64,000 nt of DNA from Streptomyces canus (GCF_030816965.1 NZ_JAUSYQ010000002.1:2170001-2234000), one strand, 5' to 3'; numbered from the stretch's first letter, positions 17,177 through 26,768 are shown. Notes: generated from the letters alone by a model not told the origin. Program-made: numbers and translations.

Positions 17177-18259
17177 TCAGCCGATCGACGCCCCGGTCGC
17201 CGACAACGCCTCCGTCACCGGCTGGAAGAACGTCTCCCCGCCGGAGGTGCAGTCACCACTGCCACCGGACGTCAGCCCGATCGCGCTGCTCCCCGAGAAC
17301 AGCGACCCTCCGCTGTCCCCCGGCTCCGCGCACACATCGGTCTGTATCAGCCCGTTCACGATGTCGCCGTTGCCGTAGTTCACCGTCGCGTCCAGCCCTG
17401 TGACCTTGCCGGAGTGCACCTGAGTCGTGGAGCCGCTGCGCGTCACCGACTGACCGACGGTCGCGGCCGCGGCCCCCGTGATCGCCTGCGCGGACCCGTT
17501 GTAGAGGTCCACCTCGCTGGGGTGATCGACCTCCGCCGTGTACTTCACCAGCCCGTAGTCGTTGTCCGGGAAGCTGGACAGCGAGTTGGTGCCGATCTGG
17601 TTGCCGCTCGAGTCCGACCATGTCGAGATCGCCTCGGTGCAGTGCCCGGCGGTGAGGAAGTACGGCTCCCCGCCCTTGACCACGTTGAACCCCAGCGAGC
17701 ACCGCCCACCGGAACCGCTGATCGCGTCACCACCCGCGATGAAGGGCTTGAACTCCCCCTTGGTGCGCTGGAGTTCGGCCACCGAGCCCAGCCCGTCGAC
17801 CACCTTCGTGAGCTTGGCCCACTCGGCGGCGGAGACCGTACGGTCGGCGGTGACGACGACCTTGTTGGTCGTGGGGTCGGTCACCCAGGCCGTCCCCGGG
17901 ACGGCCGCGTCGTCGGCGAGCGTCGTTCGCGCGCTCTTCAGCTCGGCGAGGGAGTTCGAGACGACTCTGGCCGAGGCCCCGGCCGCCGAGACGGTCCGCG
18001 CCGCGCTCTCGTCGAGCACGTTCACCACGAGACTCCTGGTCTTCGCGTCGTAGAACGTCCCCGCCGCATCCGCGCCGAGTTCCGCCCCGAGCGTCGAGGC
18101 GAGCTTTCCGGCCGCGACGGCCGAGAGGGTCTTGACTTCGGGCGAGGCGGGCGTCTCGCTGGCGTTCGCAGTCTGCAAGGTGACTCCCGCGGCGACCAGC
18201 GCGGTGATGCCCGCACCTGCCACGACGATCCGGCGCCTGGGTATGCGTCGATGCTTCAA
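17177..18259 (-). CDS. Secreted streptogrisin-type serine protease (S1, alpha-lytic prodomain)
   Basis: 360 residues: signal peptide (1-33), alpha-lytic-protease-type propeptide (to about 173), and mature enzyme starting [12 protein letters not shown] near residue 174. The catalytic triad is His206 in FLTAGHC, Asp234 in PDNDYGLV and Ser316 in EPGDSGGS. Paired cysteines match streptogrisins. The longer propeptide resembles streptogrisin D more than A or B. The enzyme folds with the help of its propeptide and is then released outside the cell. It is a paralogue of the gene at 20441-21349. A terminator hairpin follows. Confidence 0.92.
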   Translation of the reverse strand: MKHRRIPRRRIVVAGAGITALVAAGVTLQTANASETPASPEVKTLSAVAAGKLASTLGAELGADAAGTFYDAKTRSLVVNVLDESAARTVSAAGASARVVSNSLAELKSARTTLADDAAVPGTAWVTDPTTNKVVVTADRTVSAAEWAKLTKVVDGLGSVAELQRTKGEFKPFIAGGDAISGSGGRCSLGFNVVKGGEPYFLTAGHCTEAISTWSDSSGNQIGTNSLSSFPDNDYGLVKYTAEVDHPSEVDLYNGSAQAITGAAAATVGQSVTRSGSTTQVHSGKVTGLDATVNYGNGDIVNGLIQTDVCAEPGDSGGSLFSGSSAIGLTSGGSGDCTSGGETFFQPVTEALSATGASIG

Positions 18260-18492
18260 CTCGCGTCCTCCTGTGGGGGGTCGGCCCGGGAGATTGTGGG
18301 GACCTCACGGGCCGGAAGGCTGGTTGACGAGCCCTTACTCTTCCGAACCCCGCAGGGAGCGCACAAGGGTGACTTCCGGACGCGCGTAGAACGCGGTTGC
18401 GCACCCACGTTATTTTTGACAGTCCACGGTCACCCCAGGCCGTTCGCGCTGCAAACACTACGAGCGAGTAACACCTCATCAGCCCGTGAGGT

Positions 18493-19392
18493 CTAGTCCT
18501 GTCCTGAATTCGCCCCTGCAGAGCCCGGATCCGGCCGGGATTCAAGAGACGCACGTTGCTCCTGCAGTGATTGCTCCACCGGTTGCTCCACCGGTTGCTG
18601 CACCGGTTGCTGCGGAGTCGGCGCAGCAACCCCCTGCTGCGCCCTCTCCAGAAACCGCAGCAGCTCGACGGGGAACGGCAGCACCAGCGTCGAGTTCTTC
18701 TCCGCCGCCACCGCCACCACCGTCTGCAGCAACCGCAGTTGCAGCGCGGCAGGCTGCTCGGACATCTCCTTGGCCGCCTCGGCCAGCTTCTTCGACGCCT
18801 GGAGCTCCGCGTCCGCGTTGATGACCCGTGCCCGCCGCTCCCGGTCCGCCTCGGCCTGCCGGGCCATGGACCGCTTCATGGTCTCGGGCAGCGAGACGTC
18901 CTTGATCTCGACCCGGTCGATCGTGACCCCCCACTCCACCGCCGGGCTGTCGATCATCAACTCCAGCCCCTGGTTGAGCTTTTCGCGGTTGGACAGCAGA
19001 TCGTCCAGCTCGCTCTTGCCGATGATCGACCGTAGCGAGGTCTGGGCCATCTGCGCGACCGCGAACCGGTAGTCCTCGACCCGGACGACCGCCTCGGCCG
19101 GTGAGGTCACCTTGAAGTAGACGACGGCGTCCACCCGCACCGTGACGTTGTCCCGGGTGATGCCCTCCTGCCCGGGCACCGGCATGGTCACGATCTGCAT
19201 GTTGACCTTCCGGAGCTTGTCCACGCCCGGAACGATCATCGTGAACCCCGGCCCGCGCACTTCCGGCCGGAGCTTTCCGAGGCGGAAGACCACGCCCCGT
19301 TCGTACTGCTTGACGACCCGCGCGGCCGCCATCACGTACACCGCTCCGGCGGACACGAGCGTCACGCCCGCCGCCACCAGCTCCTCGACCAT
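18493..19392 (-). CDS. SPFH/Band 7 (slipin-like) membrane protein
   Basis: 299 residues. One N-terminal transmembrane segment (about 5-25), then a Band 7/SPFH domain with VVFRLGKLRPEVRGPGFTMIVPGVDK and the slipin hallmark YFKVTSPAEAVVRVEDYRFAV. A charged helical region RQAEADRERRARVINADAELQASKKL follows. The tail is a Gln/Pro/Val repeat encoded by a 12-bp tandem repeat. Slipins organise membrane microdomains; no partner protease (NfeD) is adjacent. The start is the ATG of MVEELVAAG. Confidence 0.88.
   Translation of the reverse strand: MVEELVAAGVTLVSAGAVYVMAAARVVKQYERGVVFRLGKLRPEVRGPGFTMIVPGVDKLRKVNMQIVTMPVPGQEGITRDNVTVRVDAVVYFKVTSPAEAVVRVEDYRFAVAQMAQTSLRSIIGKSELDDLLSNREKLNQGLELMIDSPAVEWGVTIDRVEIKDVSLPETMKRSMARQAEADRERRARVINADAELQASKKLAEAAKEMSEQPAALQLRLLQTVVAVAAEKNSTLVLPFPVELLRFLERAQQGVAAPTPQQPVQQPVEQPVEQSLQEQRASLESRPDPGSAGANSGQD
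18571..18606. repeat. 12-bp tandem repeat within SPFH gene
   Basis: Three tandem copies of TTGCTCCACCGG (the third has one change) plus a partial fourth encode the QPVEQPVQ repeats at the C-terminus. Copy number may vary between strains. Confidence 0.8.
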
Positions 19393-19481
19393 CGCGACCC
19401 CCAGGGTCCGAACCAGGCGCTCAAGGTGTGTACTTCGACGGTAACTCCGCTGTGTACACGAAGGGGAGACGGAGGACACAG

Positions 19482-20366
19482 GTGGTCCACGGCATCAGGA
19501 CACAGGACGGCCGCCGGCTGACGGTCGAGGAGTACGGCGACCCGGACGGCACACCGGTGGTACTACTGCACGACACCCCGGGCTGCCGCTTCGGCGTCGT
19601 ACGCCGGGAGGTCGTCGCCGCGCACCCGCACATCCGGTTCATCGCCTACGACCGCCCCGGCTACGGTGATTCGGACCGTCTGCCCGGACGCCGCGTGGCC
19701 GACGCCGCCCTGGACGTCGCGGAGCTGGCCCGCGCCCTCGGGCTCGGCCGCTTCTCGGTGCTCGGCCACTCCGGCGGCGCCCCGCACGCCCTTGCCTGTG
19801 CCGCGCTGCTGCCCTCCCGGGTACGGCGGGCGGCGGTGCTGGCGTCACCCGCACCGCCGGACGCGCGGGACCTGAGCTGGTTCGACGGCATGGCCGAGTC
19901 CCACGTCGAGGACTTCACCCGGGCGCTCACCGACCCGCTCGCCTTCGCCGGCCACCTCGCCGCCCGCGCCGCCGACATCCGCCGCGATCCCGCGCAGCTG
20001 CTCGTCTCCCTGCGCGACGGGCTCACGGACTCCGACCGGCGGATCGTCTCCGACCCGGCGGTCGGCGAGATGCTGCTGCGCGCCTACCGGGAGGCGCTGC
20101 GCGGTTCGTCGTACGGCTGGCTCGACGACGACCTCGCCCTGCTCAGCGACTGGGGCTTCGACCCGGCGGCCGTCATCCGGCCCGTGCTGCTGTGGCACGG
20201 CGCCCAGGACAGGTTCTCCCCGGTCGGCCACTTCACGTGGCTGGCGGACCGCATCCCCCGCGTCCGCCCGGTCCTCCAGCAGGACACCGGCCATTTCGGA
20301 GCGCTGGAGGCCCTGCCGGCCGTACTGGACTGGCTCTGCGCACCACCGCGACAGACCACGTCATGA
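19482..20366 (+). CDS. Alpha/beta hydrolase
   Basis: 294 residues with a GTG start, chosen because GGAGG lies 6 nt upstream; a GTG at 19428 would lengthen it by 18 residues. VVLLHDTPGCR is a modified oxyanion region, and GHSGGAPH carries the nucleophile serine. WHGAQDRFSP supplies the acid and DTGHFGALE the histidine. It belongs to the broad alpha/beta-hydrolase fold (Abhydrolase_1/6); the substrate is unknown. It is divergent from the SPFH gene. Confidence 0.82.
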   Translation: MVHGIRTQDGRRLTVEEYGDPDGTPVVLLHDTPGCRFGVVRREVVAAHPHIRFIAYDRPGYGDSDRLPGRRVADAALDVAELARALGLGRFSVLGHSGGAPHALACAALLPSRVRRAAVLASPAPPDARDLSWFDGMAESHVEDFTRALTDPLAFAGHLAARAADIRRDPAQLLVSLRDGLTDSDRRIVSDPAVGEMLLRAYREALRGSSYGWLDDDLALLSDWGFDPAAVIRPVLLWHGAQDRFSPVGHFTWLADRIPRVRPVLQQDTGHFGALEALPAVLDWLCAPPRQTTS

Positions 20367-20376
20367 TCACAGCGAA

Positions 20377-20402
20377 CCCCCGTACGCAGATACGTACGGG
20401 GG
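20377..20402. terminator. Bidirectional terminator
   Basis: CCCCCGTACG and CGTACGGGGG form a perfect 10-bp stem with loop CAGATA, between the convergent hydrolase (stop 20366) and protease (stop 20441) genes. Confidence 0.8.
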
Positions 20403-20440
20403 TCCACCGGGTGCCGGCCGCGATGCGGGTCGTTGCGGGC

Positions 20441-21349
20441 CTAGAAGACGCTGACGCCGTAAGCGCTCAGGGCCTCGGTGACCGGCTGGAAGAAGGTCGT
20501 GCCGCCGGAGGAGCAGTTGCCGCTGCCGCCGGAGGTCAGACCGTAGGCGACGCCGTTGCTGCCGTACAGCGGGCCGCCGGAGTCGCCGGGCTCGGCGCAG
20601 ACCGTGGTCTGGATCATGCCGTAGACGACGTCACCGCCGCCGTAGTTGACGGTCGCGTTGAGCGCGGTGACCCGCCCGCTGTGGATGCCGGTGGTGGAGC
20701 CGCGGCGGTTGACCGTGGTGCCCACGCTCGGGGTGGCTGCGCTGGTGATGTCGACGCTGCCGACGGTGCCGGAGATCGACGACGTCGGGTAGCTGGACGA
20801 GTAGCGGACGAGGCCGTAGTCGTTGGTCGGGAAGCTGGACCCGGCCGTCGAACCGAGCGTGGTCGTGTGCGCGGAGTTCGACCACCAGGTGCCCGCGCCG
20901 TCGGTGCAGTGACCGGCGGTCAGGAAGTAGTAGGTGCTGCCGCTGCGGACGTTGAAGCCGAGGGAGCAGCGCCAGCTACTCGCATAGATGGCGTCGCCGC
21001 CGGAGATCAGCTTGTTGAACTTGCCCGGGGTCCGCTTGATCGTGAGCGCGTCGGCGTTGCTGCCCGCCTGCTCCTTGATCTTGGCGATCTCTGCCTGCGA
21101 GACCGTGCTGTCGACGGTGACGACCACACGGTTGGTCTTGCTGTCGACGGCCCAGGCGGTGCCCGGGATGTCGGCCTTGAGCACCGAGCTGCTGGCGCTC
21201 TTGAGTTCGGCGGTGCTGAACGGGGTCGCAGCGGTCGCGTTCGCGCTGGGGACCGCGATCGCGGCCGCGGCCACGAGGCCGGTGGTACCGGCGATCAGCC
21301 GCGTCCGTCTCGCGATACCACTGCGGGGGGTGGTGCGCTTGATCCTCAC
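20441..21349 (-). CDS. Secreted streptogrisin A/B-like serine protease
   Basis: 302 residues with a GTG start ([10 protein letters not shown]) and RBS GGGAGGG upstream. A Tat/Sec-like basic N-terminus, signal peptide (to about 40) and shorter propeptide (to about 114) precede the mature enzyme, starting [14 protein letters not shown], close to the streptogrisin B start. The triad is His147 (TAGHC), Asp177 (TNDYGLV) and Ser257 (GDSGGP). It is shorter in the propeptide than its paralogue at 17177-18259, and the two mature domains are clearly homologous. It is extracellular. Confidence 0.93.
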   Translation of the reverse strand: MRIKRTTPRSGIARRTRLIAGTTGLVAAAAIAVPSANATAATPFSTAELKSASSSVLKADIPGTAWAVDSKTNRVVVTVDSTVSQAEIAKIKEQAGSNADALTIKRTPGKFNKLISGGDAIYASSWRCSLGFNVRSGSTYYFLTAGHCTDGAGTWWSNSAHTTTLGSTAGSSFPTNDYGLVRYSSSYPTSSISGTVGSVDITSAATPSVGTTVNRRGSTTGIHSGRVTALNATVNYGGGDVVYGMIQTTVCAEPGDSGGPLYGSNGVAYGLTSGGSGNCSSGGTTFFQPVTEALSAYGVSVF

Positions 21350-21557
21350 GTTTCGTTCCCTCCCAGGGGAAGTCGGGGGCCCGCGTGGGGTCGGGGCCCG
21401 TGAGGCGCAGTCAGCGGTCCGGCCGTCCGAATTTCGAACACGCCGTGCCCCTGACAAGCGCTGAGGGGGAGTATTCGGCCGAACGGCCGGTAGGCGCAAG
21501 GGCGCCTTTCAGCCGTCAACCTTTGAAACACCTTTGCCGTCCGGATGAACCGGCCGC

Positions 21558-21736
21558 TCACCGGGCCGGGTTGCGCTCCCCCGCGGCGACGGCGACACCC
21601 AGGCTGTTCCCCGACGGCGGGAACGGGCAGATGAAGTGGTCGGCGAAGGCGCAGGGCGGCAGCAGCGCCCGGTTGAAGTCGACCGTCGTACGGCCTTCGG
21701 CGTCCGGCGCCGAGGGGTACAGGAACCGGAACCGTT
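21558..21736 (-). pseudogene. 3' fragment of a DUF1684 gene cut by an IS remnant
   Basis: The reading RFRFLYPSAPDAEGR, then VDFNRALLPPCAFADHFICP and FPPSGNSLGVAVAAGERN, is the conserved C-terminus of DUF1684 proteins. The N-terminal three quarters are absent. Similarity stops at about 21737, where an IS200/IS605 right end begins, so insertion or rearrangement destroyed the gene. Confidence 0.75.
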
Positions 21737-21795
21737 GACTTGCTCCTCGGGCTGAAGCCCGGGGATTCTGGCCTTCTCGACTTGTTGCTGTGCCG
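21737..21795 (-). mobile_element. IS200/IS605 right end with hairpin
   Basis: CCTCGGGCT (21745-21753) pairs with AGCCCGGGG (21756-21764) immediately downstream of the tnpB fragment, the usual subterminal hairpin of an IS605-type right end. In intact elements this is also the 3' part of the TnpB guide (omega/re) RNA, so the adjoining DUF1684 sequence would sit in the guide position. Confidence 0.6.
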
Positions 21796-22278
21796 CTACG
21801 CGGCACGGGGTTCGGTCGGGAGTCCGTGGCTTCCTGTTTCTTCGCGCTGTGCCGGGACTGCTCCTGGTCTTACCGGCGCTCCGCAGGCTGATGCCGCCGG
21901 TCCGGCGGCCGTCTTCACGTTGATCGCGGCGTTGGTGTCCCGGTCATGGACGGTGCCGCAGGCGGTGCAGGTCCATTCCCGGACGTTGAGGGGTTTGGGT
22001 CCGTCTTTGACGCCGCAGGTGGAGCAGGTCTGGGAGGTCGGTGTGAACCGGCCGATCGTGACCAGGGTGCGGCCGTACCGGGCCGCTTTGTACTCCAGCA
22101 TGCTGATGAACGAGGACCATCCGGCGTCGTGCACACTCTTGGCCAGCCTGCTGCGGGCCAGTCCGGCCACCGACAGGTCCTCCACGGCGATCCCTTGGTT
22201 CTCGGAGATCAGCTTCGTGGAGAGCTGGTGGTGGAACTCGCGGCGGGCATCGGTGACCTGGGCGTGGGCGACCTTCAC
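21796..22278 (-). pseudogene. Truncated TnpB (IS605 OrfB) remnant
   Basis: 160 residues correspond to the C-terminal part of TnpB: ARREFHHQLSTKLISENQGI, the catalytic glutamate in AVEDLSVAGL, the zinc finger CSTCGVKDG with CTACG, and the last catalytic aspartate in HDRDTNAAIN. The N-terminal half, including the first catalytic aspartate, is missing, so it cannot be an active nuclease. The 5' side abuts the LLM monooxygenase gene directly. Confidence 0.8.
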
Positions 22279-22283
22279 CCCGC

Positions 22284-23348
22284 CTACGGCTCATGACGCT
22301 CCTCCGTTGTGGCGTACTGGTTGGCGGGTCTGGCGAGGCCCAAGTGCTCCCTGAGCGAACTGCCCGGGTAGAAGGTGCGGAACAGTCCGCGGTGCTGGAG
22401 CAGTGCCACCGTGCCGTTGACGAGCCGTTCCAGGTCGCGCAGTGGTTCGACGGGCGTGAGGTGGAAGCCGTCGACGATGCCCTCGCCGTGCCAGGTGGCG
22501 ACCAGTTCCGCGAGGTCCACGGGGCCGCCACGGTAGAGCGGCCCCTGCGGGGTCTGCCGGGGGCCGCCCCCGCCGTGCCCCGGCTCGGCCGCGTGCTCGC
22601 CGTCGCCGAGGTCGACGAGGAGACAGGCGAGGACCCGCAGCTGGTCGGGGCGGCGCCCGAAATCCGCTGCCATGGAACGGAGTTGGTCCCGCACAGCGGC
22701 AGCCTGCGGGGCACTCGCGGCGCGGACGAGCGCCACGTCGGCGTACCGGGCGGCGGTCCTGCGGGCGGGACCGTCGGTGGCGTCGACCACGCGGACCGGG
22801 TGGCCCTGTGGGGACCGCGGCACGATCGAGGGGCCCTTGACGGAGAAGGACGTGCCGCGGAAGTCGACGTGGTGCAGCTTGTCCCGGTCGATGAAGCGGC
22901 CGGTCGGCACGTCCCGGATCTCGGCGTCGTCCTCGCAGCTGTCCCACAACTTCGCGGCTGCGTCGGCGACCTCACCGGCCTCCTGCCACAGTGCGTCGGC
23001 CGGTGACGGGGGTCGTCTCCGGCCGAAGAGACGGGCCTCGCCCTCGGTGGCCGACACGTCGATCCGCCAGCCTGCCCGGCCCCGGCTGATCCAGTCGAGG
23101 GTGGCGACGGCGGCCTGGACGTGGAAGGGCTCGGTATGCGTGGTCGTGACGGTGGGCACCAGGCCGATCCGGCTGGTGGCGGGCGCGAGGCGGGCCAGCA
23201 CGGTGAGCGCGTCGGGACCGGGCCGGGCGAAGTTGTCCTCGAGCGTCACGAAGTCGAGCCCGCCGCGCTCGGCGAGCCGGGCGAGGGTGAGGTAGGAGGC
23301 GGCGTCGTAGGCGGACGGCTGGTCGACCGCGGCGGACAGGTGCAGCAT
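22284..23348 (-). CDS. LLM-class flavin-dependent monooxygenase
   Basis: 354 residues. It has the luciferase-like fold of the NtaA/SnaA/SoxA type: SYLTLARLAERGGLDFVTLEDNFARPG, SRIGLVPTVTTTHTEPFHVQ and LDWISRGRAGWRIDVS. Such enzymes use FMNH2 and oxygen to oxidise or desulfurise small substrates. The ATG overlaps the ABC ATPase stop (TGATG), so it is the last gene of the permease-FAD-ATPase-LLM operon. The last few residues (about EERHEP) may derive from the IS fragment that follows. A role in releasing sulfur from an imported organosulfur compound is inferred from context. Confidence 0.82.
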   Translation of the reverse strand: MLHLSAAVDQPSAYDAASYLTLARLAERGGLDFVTLEDNFARPGPDALTVLARLAPATSRIGLVPTVTTTHTEPFHVQAAVATLDWISRGRAGWRIDVSATEGEARLFGRRRPPSPADALWQEAGEVADAAAKLWDSCEDDAEIRDVPTGRFIDRDKLHHVDFRGTSFSVKGPSIVPRSPQGHPVRVVDATDGPARRTAARYADVALVRAASAPQAAAVRDQLRSMAADFGRRPDQLRVLACLLVDLGDGEHAAEPGHGGGGPRQTPQGPLYRGGPVDLAELVATWHGEGIVDGFHLTPVEPLRDLERLVNGTVALLQHRGLFRTFYPGSSLREHLGLARPANQYATTEERHEP

Positions 23349-24109
23349 CACAGCACCTTCGAGAGAAAGGACCGTGTGCGTTCGTGGTGCGGAGTGTCCA
23401 ACACGTCGGCCGGTCGACCCTGTTCGACGATGCGCCCGTCGTCCATGAACACCACGGTGTCGGCGACCTCGCGGGCGAAGCCGATCTCGTGGGTGACGAC
23501 GATCATCGTGGTTCCCTGGCGGGCCAGGTCCTTGATGACGTCGAGGACTTCGCCGACCAGTTCGGGGTCGAGCGCGGAGGTCGGTTCGTCGAACAGCAGC
23601 AGCCGGGGTTCCAGCGCCAACGCCCGCGCGATGGCGACCCGTTGCTGCTGCCCGCCGGAGAGCTGCCGGGGATGGGCGTCGGCCTTGTCGGCGAGCCCCA
23701 CCCGGTCGAGAAGCCGCCGCGCCGCCTCGACGGCCTCCTTGCGCGGCCGCTTCAGCGCGGAGACCGGGGCCTCGACGACGTTGTCCAGCACGGTCAGATG
23801 CGGGAACAGGTTGAAGTTCTGGAAGACGAAGCCGATCCGCGTGCGCTGTCTGAGCACCTCGCGCTCGGGCAGCTCGTACAGCTTGTCGCCGCTGCGCCGG
23901 TATCCGACCAGCGCGCCGTCCACGCTGATCGTGCCCCGGTCCACCTTCTCCAGGTGGTTGACGGTGCGCAGCAGCGTCGACTTGCCGGAGCCGGACGGGC
24001 CGAGGATCACGGTGACCTCGCCGGTGTGCACGGCGAGGTCGATGCCCTTGAGCACCTCCAGTGACCCGAAGCTCTTGTGGACGGACCTGATGTCGACCAT
24101 GACACTCAT
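23348..24109 (-). CDS. Polar amino-acid-type ABC transporter ATPase
   Basis: 253 residues. Walker A GPSGSGKST (near 38), Q-loop VFQNFNLFPHLTVLDNV, signature LSGGQQQR, Walker B LLLFDEPTSALDP and H-loop VTHEIGF are all intact, in the GlnQ/HisP/TcyN layout. It energises the permease encoded two genes upstream. The start is the ATG of MSVMVDIRSV; the open frame upstream is antisense-type extension within the FAD gene. Confidence 0.92.
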   Translation of the reverse strand: MSVMVDIRSVHKSFGSLEVLKGIDLAVHTGEVTVILGPSGSGKSTLLRTVNHLEKVDRGTISVDGALVGYRRSGDKLYELPEREVLRQRTRIGFVFQNFNLFPHLTVLDNVVEAPVSALKRPRKEAVEAARRLLDRVGLADKADAHPRQLSGGQQQRVAIARALALEPRLLLFDEPTSALDPELVGEVLDVIKDLARQGTTMIVVTHEIGFAREVADTVVFMDDGRIVEQGRPADVLDTPHHERTRSFLSKVL

Positions 24110-24137
24110 CGCTGAACTTCCCTGCTTTCCAGGTGAC

Positions 24138-25892
24138 TTAGGCGGCCGCGCGACCGGCGAGCTCGCCGAGGAACAGCAGCGCGGCCCGCGCGGTCGCGTC
24201 GTTCTGCCGGAACGCGGGCCCGCCGGTGCGCGGCCGGGTGAAGGCGCCAGGGGTACGGCCGTCGGTGTGCGGCCCGAGCGCGAAGCGCCGTGGGTGGGGC
24301 CGTCCGGACCGGTCCAGGACCCGCCCGTCGGCACGGTCCACGCGCAGCAGCCCGTCCGGGCTCTCGGCGGCCCCCTCTGCGTGCAGCTCGCGCAGCAGCG
24401 GATCGAGGGCCCGCCGGACCGTCGGCTCGGGCAGCCGCGCCTCGACCAGCGCCCGCGCCCGGACCGAGAAGCCCGGCACGGTGGGGCTCGACGCCCGGAA
24501 CACCCCGTCCTCGGCGCGGACTTCCATGTCCGCCCCGATGAACCTGAGCACTCCGGCCCGGGACAGCGCGAGCAGCTGCCGCAGCCGGGGTCCGGGCGGC
24601 CCGGAGGCCAGATAGCTGAAGAACCCGTGCCACCATCCACCGATGTCCCCGAGCCGGACCAGCTGCCCGTAGACGGAGAGCAGCCCGAGGAACACGGCCA
24701 GGTCCGGACTGTGTCCGGGGTCATGACGGCGGCTCAGGTCGGCCTCGACATACTCCCGCAACCCGTCCTGGAACTCCTCGTGCGTCGCGTACCGCACCCC
24801 CTCCAGCGGCCGGTCGAGCACGGTGAGGTCGAGCCGGTCACGGGGGTCGGGTACCGCGGAGGCGACGAGAGCCTGGATGTCCGTCTCGCTCCCGGCCGCG
24901 TACTTCTCCTCGAAGTCGGTCCAGGACATCGCGGTCCGCTCCGGATGCACGGTGAACAGCCGGTGGTAGTGCGCGAATCCGAGCTCCTTCACGACCAGCG
25001 GCCACACGTCCCGCCTGAAGTCGAAGCCCTCCGGGCGGGCAAGCAGCCCGTCGATCTCGGCGGGCCCCAGGAAGCGGGGCAAGGGCGGCCGCTCACCGGT
25101 CCAGTCGTAGCCGATCTTCGAGTGGTACGGCACTCCGCGCCGTGATCCGACGTAGAGGACCGGCTCGCGCCCGGACGGGACGTAGGTGTCCCCGTCGTAC
25201 CGCCCGCCCCGGCCCTCGGTCAGCAGCGCCATCAGGTCGACGAAGGCGAGCCCGAATCCGCGGACCAGGACCGGTTCGCCGGGCGCGAGCGCGGACAGGT
25301 CACTGTCGGCGGTGAAGTCCGGTGGCAGGTGGACGAGGCCGTGCTCCTCGGCGTACGCGGCCAACGCGCTCTGCTCGTCGTCCAGCTCGGCGTCCAGATG
25401 GCCGAGGGCCAGAACGACGAGGTCGGCGAGGAGCGGACGCGGCCGGCCCTCCAGCCAGACCTGCTGCCGGCCCTCGCGCGGGCCGCTGATCCGCACGGCA
25501 CGCCTCGGGTGGTGGTGGACGACGACGCCGTCCGGCAGCGCGGCCACCGCCTGCTCATGCACCCAGCGCAGATATGCGCCCTGGAGTTGCCGGTCCGCGA
25601 AGGTGCGGCCGTCGATCCCGGCCCACTCGTGCAGCGTGGGGCCGGGGCGCACGGGTCCGGCCATGTCCACGGTCTCGTCGGTGAACATGGTGACGTCCTC
25701 GGCGTGCGAGTTCATCCACAGCAGCGGCGACTGCGCCTCGCGCCAGATGCGTCCGGCGCCGGGCGGGTGCGGATCCACAAGGTGCAGGTCGAGGCCCCGA
25801 CCGTCGTACAACTCGGGGGCGTTGGCGGCGATCCGCTCGATCAGACCGGTCCCCCGCGGCCCGGCTCCGACGATCACCAGCGAGCGCCTCAT
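24138..25892 (-). CDS. FAD/NAD(P)-binding oxidoreductase (NAD_binding_9 type)
   Basis: 584 residues. The N-terminal FAD motif is LVIVGAGPRGTGLIERI, followed by LHLVDPHPPGAGRIWR, as in the FAD-NAD(P)-binding family PF13454. A second nucleotide-binding stretch is PVLVRGFGLAFVDLMALLTEGRGG. The C-terminal half, ending AFRQNDATARAALLFLGELAG, is typical of this group. It probably reduces or oxidises a small molecule in series with the LLM enzyme. The ATG overlaps the permease stop (ATGA). The substrate is unknown. Confidence 0.8.
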   Translation of the reverse strand: MRRSLVIVGAGPRGTGLIERIAANAPELYDGRGLDLHLVDPHPPGAGRIWREAQSPLLWMNSHAEDVTMFTDETVDMAGPVRPGPTLHEWAGIDGRTFADRQLQGAYLRWVHEQAVAALPDGVVVHHHPRRAVRISGPREGRQQVWLEGRPRPLLADLVVLALGHLDAELDDEQSALAAYAEEHGLVHLPPDFTADSDLSALAPGEPVLVRGFGLAFVDLMALLTEGRGGRYDGDTYVPSGREPVLYVGSRRGVPYHSKIGYDWTGERPPLPRFLGPAEIDGLLARPEGFDFRRDVWPLVVKELGFAHYHRLFTVHPERTAMSWTDFEEKYAAGSETDIQALVASAVPDPRDRLDLTVLDRPLEGVRYATHEEFQDGLREYVEADLSRRHDPGHSPDLAVFLGLLSVYGQLVRLGDIGGWWHGFFSYLASGPPGPRLRQLLALSRAGVLRFIGADMEVRAEDGVFRASSPTVPGFSVRARALVEARLPEPTVRRALDPLLRELHAEGAAESPDGLLRVDRADGRVLDRSGRPHPRRFALGPHTDGRTPGAFTRPRTGGPAFRQNDATARAALLFLGELAGRAAA

Positions 25893-26746
25893 CGGGTGCG
25901 CTCCGAGCCTCGGGCGTAGTGCTTCTCCAGGTAGTGCTGGCCGACGCCGAGCACCGAGGTGACGACGGTGTACCAGACGGTGGCGACCATCAGCAGGGGG
26001 ATGACCTGGTAGGTGCGGTGGTAGACGAGCTGCACGGAGTAGAGCAGGTCCTGCACGGCGATCACGCTGACGATGGAGGTGCCCTTGAGGGTGCCGATCA
26101 GCATGTTCCCGGCCGGGGGAACGATGGAGCGCATCGCCTGCGGCAGCACGATCCGCCACCAGCGCCGCCATCGACTGAGCCCGAGCGCCTGCGCGGCCTC
26201 GATCTGCCCGCGGTCGACGGAGAGGATCCCGCCGCGCACGACCTCGGCGGCGTAGGCGGCCTCGTGCAGGGTCAGGCCGATGACCGCGACGGTGACCGGG
26301 CCGAGCAGGTCGACCGTTCGCACCCCGAGGATCCGCGGGTACAGCGCCCCGATGTTGAACCAGAGCAGCAGCTGCACCAGGATCGGGATCGACCGGAACA
26401 GCCAGACGTATCCCCAACTCACGCTTCTGAGCACCGGGTTGGCGGAAAGCCGGGCCGCCGCGAGCAGCGCGCCCAGCACGAAGCCGAGCGTCATCACCAC
26501 GGCGGTCAGCCAGAGCGTGAGCCACAGCCCGCGCAGCACCGCGTCGGTGGTGAAGTAGTCCGCGACGACGTCCCACTGGAAGGCGTCGTTGCGCAGGACG
26601 GAGTTGACGGCGAGCCCGAGCAGTGCGAGAACGGCGACGGCGGCCGCCCACTGGCCGAGACGGCGACGCGGGACGATCCGCAGGGAATCCGCGTACTCCG
26701 GTATGCCGGGCGCGGAGGAGGCTTTGGCGAGGGTGTCGGAGGACAT
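25889..26746 (-). CDS. Amino-acid-type ABC transporter permease (HisM/TcyL-like)
   Basis: 285 residues, about six membrane segments. The coupling motif HEAAYAAEVVRGGI and EAAQALGLSRWRRWWRIVLPQA (EAA loop) identify the polar amino-acid uptake permease family. The start MSSDTLAKASS is chosen because the upstream Met adds only a Pro/Arg-rich stretch. It is first in the operon permease-FAD-ATPase-LLM. The partner binding protein is divergently encoded at 27177. Confidence 0.9.
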   Translation of the reverse strand: MSSDTLAKASSAPGIPEYADSLRIVPRRRLGQWAAAVAVLALLGLAVNSVLRNDAFQWDVVADYFTTDAVLRGLWLTLWLTAVVMTLGFVLGALLAAARLSANPVLRSVSWGYVWLFRSIPILVQLLLWFNIGALYPRILGVRTVDLLGPVTVAVIGLTLHEAAYAAEVVRGGILSVDRGQIEAAQALGLSRWRRWWRIVLPQAMRSIVPPAGNMLIGTLKGTSIVSVIAVQDLLYSVQLVYHRTYQVIPLLMVATVWYTVVTSVLGVGQHYLEKHYARGSERTR

Positions 26747-26768
26747 GCGAGGGCTCCGTGGCGAGTGG

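Noticed and set aside
21796..22278. Active TnpB nuclease
   Set aside because: The N-terminal half with the first catalytic aspartate is missing, and the GTG start is only the first available codon after the break.
24110..24724. Longer N-terminus for the ABC ATPase
   Set aside because: The extension lies antisense-like within the FAD gene and is Arg/Pro/Ser-rich; the family start is MSVMVDIRSV.
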